DNA of 64,000 bases from assembly GCF_014042345.1 (NCBI RefSeq), contig NZ_JACEZT010000001.1, positions 744,001 to 808,000 of the forward strand, read 5' to 3'. Below the pieces are notes generated by a model that was not told where the DNA came from, made no database searches, and was given only the letters and a program-made list of their open reading frames with translations. How positions within the stretch are numbered: position 1 is the stretch's first letter; each line of letters opens with the position of its first letter. Positions 53,157 to 63,985 of this stretch are shown here, in pieces. This DNA is from Rugamonas brunnea (lineage in GTDB: Bacteria; Pseudomonadota; Gammaproteobacteria; Burkholderiales; Burkholderiaceae_D). A program made the position numbers and the translations under genes.

Positions 53157-55988
53157 ATGGAAATGTTCGCGGTCGACGAAGCGGTAGCGCAATGGGAAGT
53201 GGCCCTGCTGCCCCTACGCGGCCCGGCGCGCCTGTCGCCGCTGCTGCGGCTGGCCTGGCACCTGCGCCAGCGCGACCCGGCCCGCGCCGCCGCCCTGGCC
53301 GACGAGGCTGAAATCCTCTTACCCGGCGCCGGCCCGGAACTGTCCCGCGCCGGCCTGGCGCGGCTGCAACTGGTGCGCGGCGAGAGCCTGTGGTTGCAGG
53401 GCGAGCTCGATGGCGCGCAAGCGCTGGCCGACGCCGCCCATGCCACCCTGGGCACCCTGGACGATGCGGCCGGCTGCGCCGACGCCCACTGGCTGCGGGC
53501 CTGGATCGCCATCGACCGCGGCGACCACCAGCGCTGCGACGACGAATTGCAGCTGGCCCTGGCGGCGTCCCGGCGCGCCGGCGACACGACGCGCGCCATC
53601 GTGATGGAGGCCACCATGGCCCGCTGGGACGTGCTGCGCGACGCGCGCGCTGCCCAGCAACGCTGGTCCGCGCGCCTGGAGCAGCTGCGCCCCGGGGCGC
53701 CACCGGCGGCGGCAGCCTGGATCAGCGACTTCCTCGGCCTGTCCGCCAGCCTGCTAAGCCAGTTCGGCACGGCCGCCAGCCACTACATCCAATGCTACGA
53801 GGCAGCCCTGGGCACGGGCCAGGTGCGCGCCGCCATCACGGCCGCCACCAACATCGGCGAAGACTTCACCAACCTGAACGACCACCATGCGGCGCTCGAA
53901 TGGATGCAGTGCGCACTCGACCTGGCCCGGCCCACGCGCTGGCCGCGCAGCGTGGGCGCATGCATGATGCACACGGCCGACACCATGCGCCGCCTGGGCC
54001 GGCTGGACGCGGCCGAGGAACTGCTGGAGGAAGCGCTGGTCATCCTGGCGCCGCTGTCGGGCGCGCGCAGCTACGCCGTGGCGCTGCTATACCTGGGCGA
54101 ACTGGCGCTCGACCAGGGCCACTACGAGCGCGCGCTGGCCACCTTCGGCCAGCTCGAACAACGGGCCGACGCCTTGCAGCAGGCCGACTTCCAGACCGTG
54201 GCCCGCCGTGGCCAGGCGCACGCCCTGTGCTTCCTCGGCCAGGGTGAGGCGGCCCTGGCGACGGCGCAGCAAGCCGTGGCGCTGGCCGCCGCCCAGGCCA
54301 ACGCCTACCACCACATCGCCGCGCTGCGCGTGCTGTCGCTGATCCACACCGAGCACCGGCTGCCCGCGCCGGACGGCATGACCGAGCAGAACGCCACCCT
54401 GCACTACCTGCACCAGGCGCTGGCGGTGGCCTCCACCATCGACGGCTACACCCTGCCCGGCGACCTGCTCGACGCGCTGGCGCGCGAATACGCCAACGTG
54501 GGCAACTACGCCCAGGCCTACGAATCGGCGCTGGCGGCCAGCGCGGCGCGCGACAAGACCCACAGCCAGGAGGCGACCAACCGCGCCATCGCCATGCAGG
54601 TGCACCACCAGACCGAGCACGCGCGGGCCGAGGGCCAGCACCACCGCGAGCTGGCCGCTTCCGAGGCGCGCCGGGCCGAGGTGCTGCAACAGACCAGCGA
54701 CACGCTGGAGCGCCTGTCGGCCATCGGCCAGGAGATCACCACCCACCTCGACGCGCAAGCCGTGTTCCAGGCGCTGGACCGTCACGTGCAGGCGCTGCTG
54801 CCGGCCGACACCTTCGCCGTCTACCTGACCGATGCGGGCGGCGCGTCGCTGAGCCGCGCGTTCGGGGTGGAAGCGGGCCGGCCGCTGGCCATCAACACCA
54901 TCGCGCTCGACCATCCGCACGCCCATTCCGTGCGCAGCCTGCGCGAGCGGCGCGAGGTCTACATCGAGCACGTGCCCAGCGAAACCAACAACACGCTCAC
55001 GCCCGGCACGCTGGCCAGCATGTCGGCCCTGTTCGCGCCCATGCTGGTGGGAGAACGGGCACTGGGCGTGATGACGGTGCAGGCCATGCGCCCGTGCGCG
55101 TACGGCGAACGCGAACGGCTGATCTTCCGCACCCTGTGCGCCTATGGCGCCATCGCCATCGACAACGCCCTGGCCTACCGCCAGCTCAAGGATGCCCAGG
55201 CGCAGCTGCTGTCGCAGGAGAAGCTGGCCGCGCTGGGGTCCCTGATGGCCGGCGTGGCGCACGAACTGAATACGCCGATCGGCAACAGCCTGCTGATCGC
55301 CAGCACGCTGGCGCAGAAGACGGAGGAGCTGGAACGGCGCATGAACGGCCCCGGCCTGCGCCGCTCCGACCTGGGCGCCTACGTGACGGATGCGAAAAAG
55401 GCGTCGGAACTGGTGATGCGGGGCCTGACCAGCGCGGCCGACCTGGTCAACAGTTTCAAGCAGGTGGCGGTCGACCGCACCACCGAGCAGCGCCGCACGT
55501 TCAACCTGCACCAGGTCACGCACGAACTGGTGGCCACCATGATGAACCGCATCCGCGCCTCCAACCACAAGATCGAATCGGAGGTGCCCGAGCACATCGC
55601 GCTCGACAGCTACCCCGGCCCGTTCGGCCAGGTGATCGCCAATTTCATCAACAACGCCCTGCTGCACGCGTTCGGACGCGAGCAGCAGGGCCGCATGTGG
55701 CTGCGCGCGGCCACGCCGGCCGAGGGCCGGGTGCTGGTCACATTCGGCGACAACGGCGGCGGCATCGCGCCCGAGCACCTGTCGCGCATCTTCGACCCGT
55801 TCTTCACGACCAAGCTGGGCCAGGGCGGCAGCGGGCTGGGCTTGTCGATCAGTTACAACATCGTCACTTCCCTGCTCGGTGGCCAGATCAGCGTGGCCAG
55901 CGGCGCCGACGGCACCGTGTTCACGCTCGACCTGCCGCTCACGGCGCCCCAGCACGACGCCGCCAGCGCCCAGCGCATCTATCACTGA
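53157..55988 (+). CDS. Soluble TPR-GAF sensor histidine kinase
   Basis: A 943-residue cytoplasmic sensor kinase without a membrane segment. Residues about 20-480 are TPR-like helical repeats (for example AALEWMQCALDLA, GHYERALATFGQLE). A coiled linker (about 480-530) leads to a GAF domain (about 535-680). The kinase core has the phosphorylated His702 in GVAHELNTPIGN, N box IANFINNALLHAF, G1 DNGGGI, F box FDPFFTTK and G2 GGSGLGLSI. No receiver or response regulator is adjacent. GAGGT upstream supports the ATG. Confidence 0.9.
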   Translation: MEMFAVDEAVAQWEVALLPLRGPARLSPLLRLAWHLRQRDPARAAALADEAEILLPGAGPELSRAGLARLQLVRGESLWLQGELDGAQALADAAHATLGTLDDAAGCADAHWLRAWIAIDRGDHQRCDDELQLALAASRRAGDTTRAIVMEATMARWDVLRDARAAQQRWSARLEQLRPGAPPAAAAWISDFLGLSASLLSQFGTAASHYIQCYEAALGTGQVRAAITAATNIGEDFTNLNDHHAALEWMQCALDLARPTRWPRSVGACMMHTADTMRRLGRLDAAEELLEEALVILAPLSGARSYAVALLYLGELALDQGHYERALATFGQLEQRADALQQADFQTVARRGQAHALCFLGQGEAALATAQQAVALAAAQANAYHHIAALRVLSLIHTEHRLPAPDGMTEQNATLHYLHQALAVASTIDGYTLPGDLLDALAREYANVGNYAQAYESALAASAARDKTHSQEATNRAIAMQVHHQTEHARAEGQHHRELAASEARRAEVLQQTSDTLERLSAIGQEITTHLDAQAVFQALDRHVQALLPADTFAVYLTDAGGASLSRAFGVEAGRPLAINTIALDHPHAHSVRSLRERREVYIEHVPSETNNTLTPGTLASMSALFAPMLVGERALGVMTVQAMRPCAYGERERLIFRTLCAYGAIAIDNALAYRQLKDAQAQLLSQEKLAALGSLMAGVAHELNTPIGNSLLIASTLAQKTEELERRMNGPGLRRSDLGAYVTDAKKASELVMRGLTSAADLVNSFKQVAVDRTTEQRRTFNLHQVTHELVATMMNRIRASNHKIESEVPEHIALDSYPGPFGQVIANFINNALLHAFGREQQGRMWLRAATPAEGRVLVTFGDNGGGIAPEHLSRIFDPFFTTKLGQGGSGLGLSISYNIVTSLLGGQISVASGADGTVFTLDLPLTAPQHDAASAQRIYH

Positions 55989-56141
55989 GCGGTGGCCGGC
56001 CCCACGCCGCCGCCCAACCTGTATAGACAGCATAATCTGCCACCGTTAGACCGTTACACCAAATTCCCTTTATAATGGATCGGCTGTGCTGGCCGCCCAG
56101 GGCACACCGCCCCGCGCCCACGCCCCCAATTCGTTGTGACT

Positions 56142-57071
56142 ATGTCTATCCAAAAACCGATCAAACACTATCTGCAGTTTTCCGACTTTACGCTGGCCGA
56201 ATACGAGTACGTCATCGAGCGGGCGCACCTGATCAAACGGAAATTCAAGAACTACGAGATCTACCATCCGCTGATCGACCGCACGCTGGTGATGGTGTTC
56301 GAGAAGAATTCGACCCGCACCCGGCTGTCGTTCGAAGCCGGCATGCACCAGCTGGGCGGCGCCGCCATCTACCTGAACACGCGCGACTCGCAACTGGGCC
56401 GCGGCGAGCCGGTGGAGGACGCGGGCCAGGTCATGAGCCGCATGTGCGACATCATCATGGTGCGCACCTTCGGCCAGGACATCATCGAACGTTTCGCCGC
56501 CAACTCGCGCGTGCCGGTGATCAACGGCCTGACCAATGAACACCACCCGTGCCAGGTGTTCGCCGACATCTTCACCTACTACGAGCACCGCGGCCCGATC
56601 GCCGGCAAGACCGTGGCCTGGATCGGCGACGCCAACAACATGCTGTACTCGTGGCTGCAAGCGGCCGAAGTGTTCGGCTTCCACGTCAACGTGTCCACGC
56701 CCAAGGGCTACGACATGGACATGTCGCTGGTCTCGACCGACCGCTACACCTTCTTCGCCAACCCGTCCGACGCCTGCGAGGGCGCGCACCTGGTCAACAC
56801 CGACGTGTGGACCAGCATGGGTTACGAGGCCGAGAACGCGGCCCGCATCGCCGCCTTCGACGGCTGGATCGTGGACGCGGCCAAGATGGCGCGCGCCGCG
56901 CCGGACGCGCTGTTCATGCACTGCCTGCCGGCCCACCGCGGCGAGGAAGTGGCGGCCGAAGTGATCGACGGCCCGCAGTCGGTGGTGTGGGACGAGGCCG
57001 AGAACCGCCTGCACATCCAGAAGGCGCTGATCGAATACCTGCTGCTGGGCCGCCTGGACAGCAAAGAATAA
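56142..57071 (+). CDS. argF: Ornithine carbamoyltransferase
   Basis: A 309-residue enzyme making citrulline from ornithine and carbamoyl phosphate. It has the STRTR carbamoyl phosphate loop (57-61), the ornithine-binding HCLP motif in LFMHCLPAHRGEE and the GLTNEHHPCQVFAD segment. I chose ATG 56142; a GTG two codons upstream is also open. A TATAAT box (56071-56076) lies upstream. argG follows, giving two consecutive steps of arginine synthesis. Confidence 0.97.
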   Translation: MSIQKPIKHYLQFSDFTLAEYEYVIERAHLIKRKFKNYEIYHPLIDRTLVMVFEKNSTRTRLSFEAGMHQLGGAAIYLNTRDSQLGRGEPVEDAGQVMSRMCDIIMVRTFGQDIIERFAANSRVPVINGLTNEHHPCQVFADIFTYYEHRGPIAGKTVAWIGDANNMLYSWLQAAEVFGFHVNVSTPKGYDMDMSLVSTDRYTFFANPSDACEGAHLVNTDVWTSMGYEAENAARIAAFDGWIVDAAKMARAAPDALFMHCLPAHRGEEVAAEVIDGPQSVVWDEAENRLHIQKALIEYLLLGRLDSKE

Positions 57072-57098
57072 CCGTAGAACCGTAGATTGGAATCGAAA

Positions 57099-58331
<1,233 letters not shown>

Positions 58332-58375
58332 GGGACCACGCCACCAGGCAGCGGGCGCCATGCGCGCCCGCCACC

Positions 58376-58407
58376 ACGGGCCGCTATCACAGCGGCCCGT
58401 TTTTTTT
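58376..58407 (+). terminator. Rho-independent terminator after argG
   Basis: CGGGCCGCT and AGCGGCCCG form a perfect 9-bp stem around ATCAC, followed by eight T. Confidence 0.95.
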
Positions 58408-58508
58408 GGGGGCGCCGCACGCGCCCGCGCCGCAACACGCCCCTCGCGCCGCGCACGGCAAAATGTTACATTGCCATCATCTTCCCCCAGCCGCGCACCG
58501 GAGCCACC

Positions 58509-60320
58509 GTGACCAAAGACCTGAGCATCAAAAGCAAACTGTACCTGGGCTTTGCCGCCATCCTGGGCCTGATCCTGGTCCTGCTGATCATGGCCTACAC
58601 CAACTTCCAGCGCCTGTCCGACGCCAGCCGCTGGGACCGCCACACGCTGGAAGTGCTGCACGAGAGCGACAAGGTGGACATCCTCGCGCTGGAAATCCAG
58701 GTCAACGAACGCGGGTATCTGCTCACCGGCGAACAGCGTTTTCGCGACAGCGCGGGCAACGAGGCGCAACTGCGCCAACACCTCGACAAGCTGCGCACGC
58801 TGACCGCCGACAATCCGGTCCAGCAGGAGCGCATCACCCGGCTGGCCAAGCTGTTCGACAGCTGGCTGGCCGAGGTGGTGCAACCGGTCGTGGCGCGCCG
58901 CGCCGAGGCCGACAAGAGCGGCGCCGGGCTGGACCTGAAACAGATCGCGCCCCTGATCGCCGCCGGCTTCAGCCATGTGAGCGCCATCGAAGGGCTGCTG
59001 GCCGAGATCGGCGGCGAGGAAGAAAAGCTGCTGGCCGTGCGCGCCCGTGAATCGTCGCAGCTGCAGCAGAGCATGCAGCTGACGCTGACGGCCGGCGGCG
59101 TGCTGTGTGTGGCGCTCGCCTTCCTGGTGGCGTGGCTGCTGGCGCGCGCCGTGCTCGATCCGCTGGCGCGCCTGATCCAGGCCGTGGGCGCCATCGCGGC
59201 CGGCCAGGCCGGCGTGCGGGCCGACGCCAGCGGCAAGGACGAATACAGCGAAGTGGGCCGCGAATTCAACCGCATGGCGCAAGCCGTGGAGGACAACCAG
59301 GCGCGCGAACTGGCCACCACCAACGCGCTGCGCGCCAAGGTGGACGCGCTGCTGGCCGTGGTCTCCAAGGCCGCCGCCGGCGATTTGACGGGCCAGGTCA
59401 GCGTCACCGGCGAGGACGCCGTGGGCCAGCTCGGTCACGGCATTGCCACCATGCTGGCCAACCTGCGCGCCCTGATCAACAACGTGCAGAAGGCCGGCAT
59501 CCAGGTCGCCAGCTCGGCCACGGAAATCGCCGCCTCGGCCCGCCAGCAGGAGGCGACCGGCATGGAGCAGGCCCAGACCAGCGTCGAGATCCTGTCCACC
59601 ACCAAGGAAATCTCGGCCAACACCAGCGCCCTGCTCAAGACCATGGAGCAGGCCACCGCCGTGGCCGACTACACCACCAGCGCCACCGCCGACGCCCAAT
59701 CCAACCTGCAGCGCATGGACGGCACCATGCAGCACATGGTGGCCGCCACCGATTCCATCAACGCCAAGCTGGCCGCGCTGTCGGAAAAGGCCAGCAACAT
59801 CAACAGCGTGCTGGTGACCATCACCAAGGTGGCCGACCAGACCAACATCCTGTCGCTGAACGCGGCCATCGAGGCCGAAAAGGCCGGCGAGGCGGGGCGC
59901 GGCTTCTCCGTGGTGGCCACCGAGATCCGCCGGCTGGCCGACCAGACTTCCGTCTCCACCTGGGACATCGAGCAGATGCTCAAGGAGATGCAGTCGGCTG
60001 TTTCGGCCAGCGTGATGGGCATGGACAAATTCTCCGAGGAGATCCGGCGCAGCGTGGGCGAAGTACGGCAGGTGACGGACCAGTTGTCGGGCGTGATGGA
60101 CCAGGTGGGCAAGCTGGCGCCCCAGTTCGACGCCGTGTTGCAGGGCATGCAGTCGCAGGCCGTGGGCGCCGAGCAGATCTCGGGCACCATGGCCCAGCTC
60201 AACGACGCTACCCAGCAGACCGTGGAATCGCTGAAGGCGACCAGCGAGGCCGTGCGCCAGCTGCAGTACGCGGCCGGCGACCTGCAGTCCAGCGTGGCCA
60301 GTTTCGCCCTCGCAGCCTGA
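58509..60320 (+). CDS. Methyl-accepting chemoreceptor, WspA-like (receptor 1)
   Basis: A 603-residue receptor starting at GTG with GGAG six bases upstream. It has a membrane segment (about 12-32), a CHASE3-like periplasmic four-helix sensor (about 35-185, ILALEIQVNERGYLLTGEQ), a second segment (about 193-215), HAMP, and an MCP signalling domain with the hairpin SVLVTITKVADQTNILSLNA and AIEAEKAGEAGRGFSVVATE. It is followed by a paralogue, cheW and cheR-TPR, an order like wspA-wspB-wspC. The C-terminal half is nearly identical to the next gene. Confidence 0.9.
   Translation: MTKDLSIKSKLYLGFAAILGLILVLLIMAYTNFQRLSDASRWDRHTLEVLHESDKVDILALEIQVNERGYLLTGEQRFRDSAGNEAQLRQHLDKLRTLTADNPVQQERITRLAKLFDSWLAEVVQPVVARRAEADKSGAGLDLKQIAPLIAAGFSHVSAIEGLLAEIGGEEEKLLAVRARESSQLQQSMQLTLTAGGVLCVALAFLVAWLLARAVLDPLARLIQAVGAIAAGQAGVRADASGKDEYSEVGREFNRMAQAVEDNQARELATTNALRAKVDALLAVVSKAAAGDLTGQVSVTGEDAVGQLGHGIATMLANLRALINNVQKAGIQVASSATEIAASARQQEATGMEQAQTSVEILSTTKEISANTSALLKTMEQATAVADYTTSATADAQSNLQRMDGTMQHMVAATDSINAKLAALSEKASNINSVLVTITKVADQTNILSLNAAIEAEKAGEAGRGFSVVATEIRRLADQTSVSTWDIEQMLKEMQSAVSASVMGMDKFSEEIRRSVGEVRQVTDQLSGVMDQVGKLAPQFDAVLQGMQSQAVGAEQISGTMAQLNDATQQTVESLKATSEAVRQLQYAAGDLQSSVASFALAA
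59262..60293 (+). repeat. Direct repeat A, near-identical signalling half of receptor 1
   Basis: This stretch aligns base for base with 61116-62147 (constant offset 1854). I saw only about two dozen differences over about 1 kb, almost all silent. Upstream of it the two genes diverge sharply. Confidence 0.92.
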
Positions 60321-60350
60321 GATGGCGCCGTCCCCTTCCTGGAGCAATGC

Positions 60351-62174
60351 ATGCTGAGCAAACTGAGCGACCTGAGCATCCGCAACAAACTGTATATCAG
60401 CGTGGGCGCCATCGTCGCCATCGTCCTGGTGCTGCTGGCCACGGCCTATGTTAATTTTGTCCGCCTGGCTGAAGCGAGCCGGCTCGACCGGCACTCGATG
60501 GAAGTGCTGCAGGCACTGGACCGGTTGCACACGGACCTGCTGCAAGTGCAGGTGGAAGCGCGCGGCTACTACCTGACGGGCGCCGAACAGCGGCTGGTGC
60601 GCACCAACGCGGAACGGGCCGACCTGCCCGCCTCGGTGCAGCGGCTGCGCGCCCTGACGGCGGATAACCCCAGCCAGCAAGCCCACCTGGGCCAATTCGA
60701 AACCTCGCTGCAAACCTGGCTCAGGGATGTGCTGGAACCGCAACTGGAACGGCGCCGCGCGCTGGGCGAGCGGCCCGATGCTGCGTTCACCATCGCCCGC
60801 ATGCCGGAACTGGCACACGGCAGTCCCCTCACCGCCAGCCTGAACCAGTTGCTCGACAATGCCCGCGCCGAGGAGAAGCGCCTGCTGGGCGAGCGCTCGC
60901 AAGACGCGGCCCGCCAGCAGCACGCGATGCTGCTGGTGCTGACGCTGGGCGGCCTGGTCAGCCTGGCGTTGTCCATGCTGGTGGCCTGGCTGCTGGCGCG
61001 CGCCCTGCTGACGCCACTGCGCGGGTTAACGGCGGCCGTGGGCCGCATCGCGGCCGGCCAGTCGGACGCGCGCGCGCCCGTGCTGGGACACGATGAACTG
61101 GGCCAGGTGACCGAGGAATTCAACCGCATGGCGCAAGCCGTGGAGGACAACCAGGCGCGCGAACTGGCCACCACCAACGCGCTGCGCGCCAAGGTGGACG
61201 CATTGCTGGCCGTGGTCTCCAAGGCCGCCGCCGGCGATTTGACGGGACAGGTCAGCGTCACCGGCGAAGACGCCGTGGGCCAGCTCGGCCACGGCATCGC
61301 CACCATGCTGGCCAACCTGCGCGCCCTGATCAACAACGTGCAGAAGGCCGGCATCCAGGTCGCCAGCTCGGCCACGGAAATCGCCGCCTCGGCCCGCCAG
61401 CAGGAAGCGACGGGCATGGAGCAGGCCCAGACCAGCGTCGAGATCCTGTCCACCACCAAGGAAATCTCGGCCAACACCAGCGCCCTGCTCAAGACCATGG
61501 AGCAGGCCACCGCCGTGGCCGACTACACCACCAGCGCCACCGCCGACGCCCAATCCAACCTGCAGCGCATGGACGGCACCATGCAGCACATGGTGGCCGC
61601 CACCGATTCCATCAACGCCAAGCTGGCCGCGCTGTCGGAAAAGGCCAGCAACATCAACAGCGTGCTGGTGACCATCACCAAGGTGGCCGACCAGACCAAC
61701 ATCCTGTCGCTGAACGCGGCCATCGAGGCCGAGAAGGCCGGCGAGGCCGGTCGTGGCTTCTCCGTGGTGGCCACCGAGATCCGCCGGCTGGCCGACCAGA
61801 CCTCCGTCTCTACCTGGGACATCGAGCAGATGCTCAAGGAGATGCAATCGGCCGTCTCGGCCAGCGTGATGGGCATGGACAAATTCTCCGAGGAGATCCG
61901 GCGCAGCGTGGGCGAAGTGCGGCAGGTGACGGACCAGTTGTCGGGCGTGATGGACCAGGTGGGCAAGCTGGCGCCCCAGTTCGACGCCGTGTTGCAGGGC
62001 ATGCAGTCGCAGGCCGTGGGCGCCGAGCAGATCTCGGGCACCATGGCCCAGCTCAACGACGCCACCCAGCAGACCGTGGAATCGCTAAAGGCGACCAGCG
62101 AGGCCGTGCGCCAGTTGCAATACGCGGCCGGTGACCTGCAGTCGGGTGTGGGCAGCTTCACGCTGGCGGCATAG
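60351..62174 (+). CDS. Methyl-accepting chemoreceptor, WspA-like (receptor 2)
   Basis: A 607-residue receptor with the same plan as receptor 1: membrane segment (about 18-38), CHASE3-like periplasmic sensor, second segment (about 195-217), HAMP and MCP domain. The sensor part differs (LQVQVEARGYYLTGAEQRLV), so it may sense another cue. From FNRMAQAVEDNQARELATTN to near the end the two proteins match almost completely. The ATG has GGAG upstream, 31 bases after receptor 1. Confidence 0.9.
   Translation: MLSKLSDLSIRNKLYISVGAIVAIVLVLLATAYVNFVRLAEASRLDRHSMEVLQALDRLHTDLLQVQVEARGYYLTGAEQRLVRTNAERADLPASVQRLRALTADNPSQQAHLGQFETSLQTWLRDVLEPQLERRRALGERPDAAFTIARMPELAHGSPLTASLNQLLDNARAEEKRLLGERSQDAARQQHAMLLVLTLGGLVSLALSMLVAWLLARALLTPLRGLTAAVGRIAAGQSDARAPVLGHDELGQVTEEFNRMAQAVEDNQARELATTNALRAKVDALLAVVSKAAAGDLTGQVSVTGEDAVGQLGHGIATMLANLRALINNVQKAGIQVASSATEIAASARQQEATGMEQAQTSVEILSTTKEISANTSALLKTMEQATAVADYTTSATADAQSNLQRMDGTMQHMVAATDSINAKLAALSEKASNINSVLVTITKVADQTNILSLNAAIEAEKAGEAGRGFSVVATEIRRLADQTSVSTWDIEQMLKEMQSAVSASVMGMDKFSEEIRRSVGEVRQVTDQLSGVMDQVGKLAPQFDAVLQGMQSQAVGAEQISGTMAQLNDATQQTVESLKATSEAVRQLQYAAGDLQSGVGSFTLAA
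61116..62147 (+). repeat. Direct repeat B, near-identical signalling half of receptor 2
   Basis: Partner of 59262-60293. The identity includes HAMP-end and methylation-helix regions as well as the CheA/CheW-contacting tip. Confidence 0.92.
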
Positions 62175-62191
62175 GACCGGGGCGCGCGACG

Positions 62192-62650
62192 ATGAAACAA
62201 CTGCTCTTTCACATCGGCGCCGACCGCTACGCACTGCGCCTGCGCGACGTGGTGCGGGTGCTGCCGCTGCTCGAACTGAAACGGCTGCCGCTGGCGCCGG
62301 ACGCCGTGGCCGGCCTGATGGACTTCCACGGCCAGTCCGTGCCCGTGATCGATGTGAGCCTGATGGCCGGCATGGCGCCGGGCCGCCAGCATTTCGACAC
62401 CCGCATCCTGCTGGTCCACTACCACGGCCCGGATGGCGCCGCCCACCTGCTCGGTTTGCTGGCCGAACGGGTGCTGGGCATCGCCGACGTGGATGCGGCC
62501 ATGCTGGCCGACAGCGGCGTGCGCGCCGCGCCCTTCCTCGGCCAGGTAGCCAGCGACACCGCCGGCATCGTGCAACTGGTGGAGCCGGACCAGCTGCTGT
62601 CGCCCGAACTGCGCGCCATCCTGTTCCAGCCGGAGGCCGCCGCGTCATGA
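62192..62650 (+). CDS. CheW-type coupling protein (WspB-like)
   Basis: A 152-residue CheW that would connect the receptors to a CheA-type kinase. It shows LLFHIGADRYALRLRDVVRV, AGLMDFHGQSVPVIDVSLM and LAERVLGIADV. Its divergence from chemotaxis CheW and its place before a CheR-TPR gene fit WspB. The stop overlaps the next start. Confidence 0.88.
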   Translation: MKQLLFHIGADRYALRLRDVVRVLPLLELKRLPLAPDAVAGLMDFHGQSVPVIDVSLMAGMAPGRQHFDTRILLVHYHGPDGAAHLLGLLAERVLGIADVDAAMLADSGVRAAPFLGQVASDTAGIVQLVEPDQLLSPELRAILFQPEAAAS

Positions 62651-63975
62651 ACGTGCAAACCATCCTGCGCCAGGCGACTGGTCTGAACCTGTCGAAGTCG
62701 GTGGCCGAGCGGGCCATGGCCAGCCGCATGGAACGGCTGGGCGTGGCCGAGCGCGAAGCCTACCTGGCCGCCCTGTCGCCGGATGAACTGACGCAACTGG
62801 TGGAGCTGGTGGTGGTGCCGGAGTCATGGCTGTTCCGCGACCCGGTGGCGTTCCAGGCCGCCGTGGTCCACGTCAAGGCGCGCTTGTCGGACGCGCAGTC
62901 CGGCACCATCGCTCGCATCCTGTCGGTGCCGTGCGCGGGCGGCGAGGAACCGTATTCGATGGCCATGGCGCTCAGCGACGCCGGCGTAGACCCCGAGCGC
63001 TACACCATCGACGCGTGGGACATCAGCCCCGTGTGCGTGGCGCGCGCGCAGGCCGGCGTCTACGGGCGCAACGCGTTCCGCAGCGACGACCTGCGTTTTC
63101 GCGAGCGCCACTTCACGCGCACGGGCGATGAGGAATACACGATCAGCGACGCCTTGCGCGGCAAGGTGCGCTTTCGCCAGGGCAGCCTGTTCGCGCTCGA
63201 CGCGGGCCGGCTGCCGAAATACGACGTCATCTTCTGCCGCAACCTGCTGATCTATTTCGACAAGCCCACCACCCGGGATGCCGCCGTCCGCCTGAGTGCC
63301 CTGCTGGCCGATGACGGGTTGCTGTTCGCCGGCTATGCGGAAGTGCCGGCGTTCTGCCAGCACGGCTTCGCGCCGCTGCAGTTCCCGCGCGCCTTCGGCC
63401 TGAAAAAAGAAGGCGCCGCGCCACCGCCATCGGCGCCCGGTAAGGCGCCTGTCCCGGCGCCGGGCATGCCATCGGCCGCGATGCCTCGCACACAGGCTCC
63501 GCAGGCGCACAGCGCAGCGAAGGCGAGCGTGCCATCGGCCACTAAACAGTCAGGCGCAGCGCGGGCCACCGGGGCAGCGCCCGCGACCAAGACCGCGACC
63601 ACACGCGCGTATGCGCAGGGCGCGCCGGCCGCAGCGACGCCGCCGACGGCTTCCACCGCCACGGCCACGCTGCTGGAGCAGGCCCGCAAGCTGGCCGACC
63701 AGGGCCGCTTCGCGGAAGCGGAAAACGCCTGCCAGACCTGCCTGGCGCAAACGCCCGACGCGGCCGACGCGTATTTCATCCTGGGCCTGCTGAACGAACA
63801 GGCCGGCCAACTGGAGAAGGCGGAGCAGCACTGGCGGCGCTGCATCTACCTGCGCCCTGACCATTACGAAGCGCTGTGCCACCTGGCCCTGCTGGCCGAG
63901 CACAATCGCGACCCGGGCGCCGCCGCGCTGAAGGCCCGCGCGGCGCGCGTCTACCAGCGCCAGCAGGCGTCCTGA
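62647..63975 (+). CDS. CheR-type receptor methyltransferase with C-terminal TPR (WspC-like)
   Basis: A 442-residue fusion. The N-terminal CheR domain (about 1-255) methylates receptor glutamates with S-adenosylmethionine: LSVPCAGGEEPYSMAMAL, YDVIFCRNLLIYFDKPTTRD and GLLFAGYAEVPAF. An Ala/Pro-rich linker (about 260-345) leads to TPR repeats (about 350-435). This architecture is that of WspC. The ATG overlaps the CheW stop by 4 bases. Confidence 0.93.
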   Translation: MNVQTILRQATGLNLSKSVAERAMASRMERLGVAEREAYLAALSPDELTQLVELVVVPESWLFRDPVAFQAAVVHVKARLSDAQSGTIARILSVPCAGGEEPYSMAMALSDAGVDPERYTIDAWDISPVCVARAQAGVYGRNAFRSDDLRFRERHFTRTGDEEYTISDALRGKVRFRQGSLFALDAGRLPKYDVIFCRNLLIYFDKPTTRDAAVRLSALLADDGLLFAGYAEVPAFCQHGFAPLQFPRAFGLKKEGAAPPPSAPGKAPVPAPGMPSAAMPRTQAPQAHSAAKASVPSATKQSGAARATGAAPATKTATTRAYAQGAPAAATPPTASTATATLLEQARKLADQGRFAEAENACQTCLAQTPDAADAYFILGLLNEQAGQLEKAEQHWRRCIYLRPDHYEALCHLALLAEHNRDPGAAALKARAARVYQRQQAS

Positions 63976-63985
63976 AGGAGAAACG

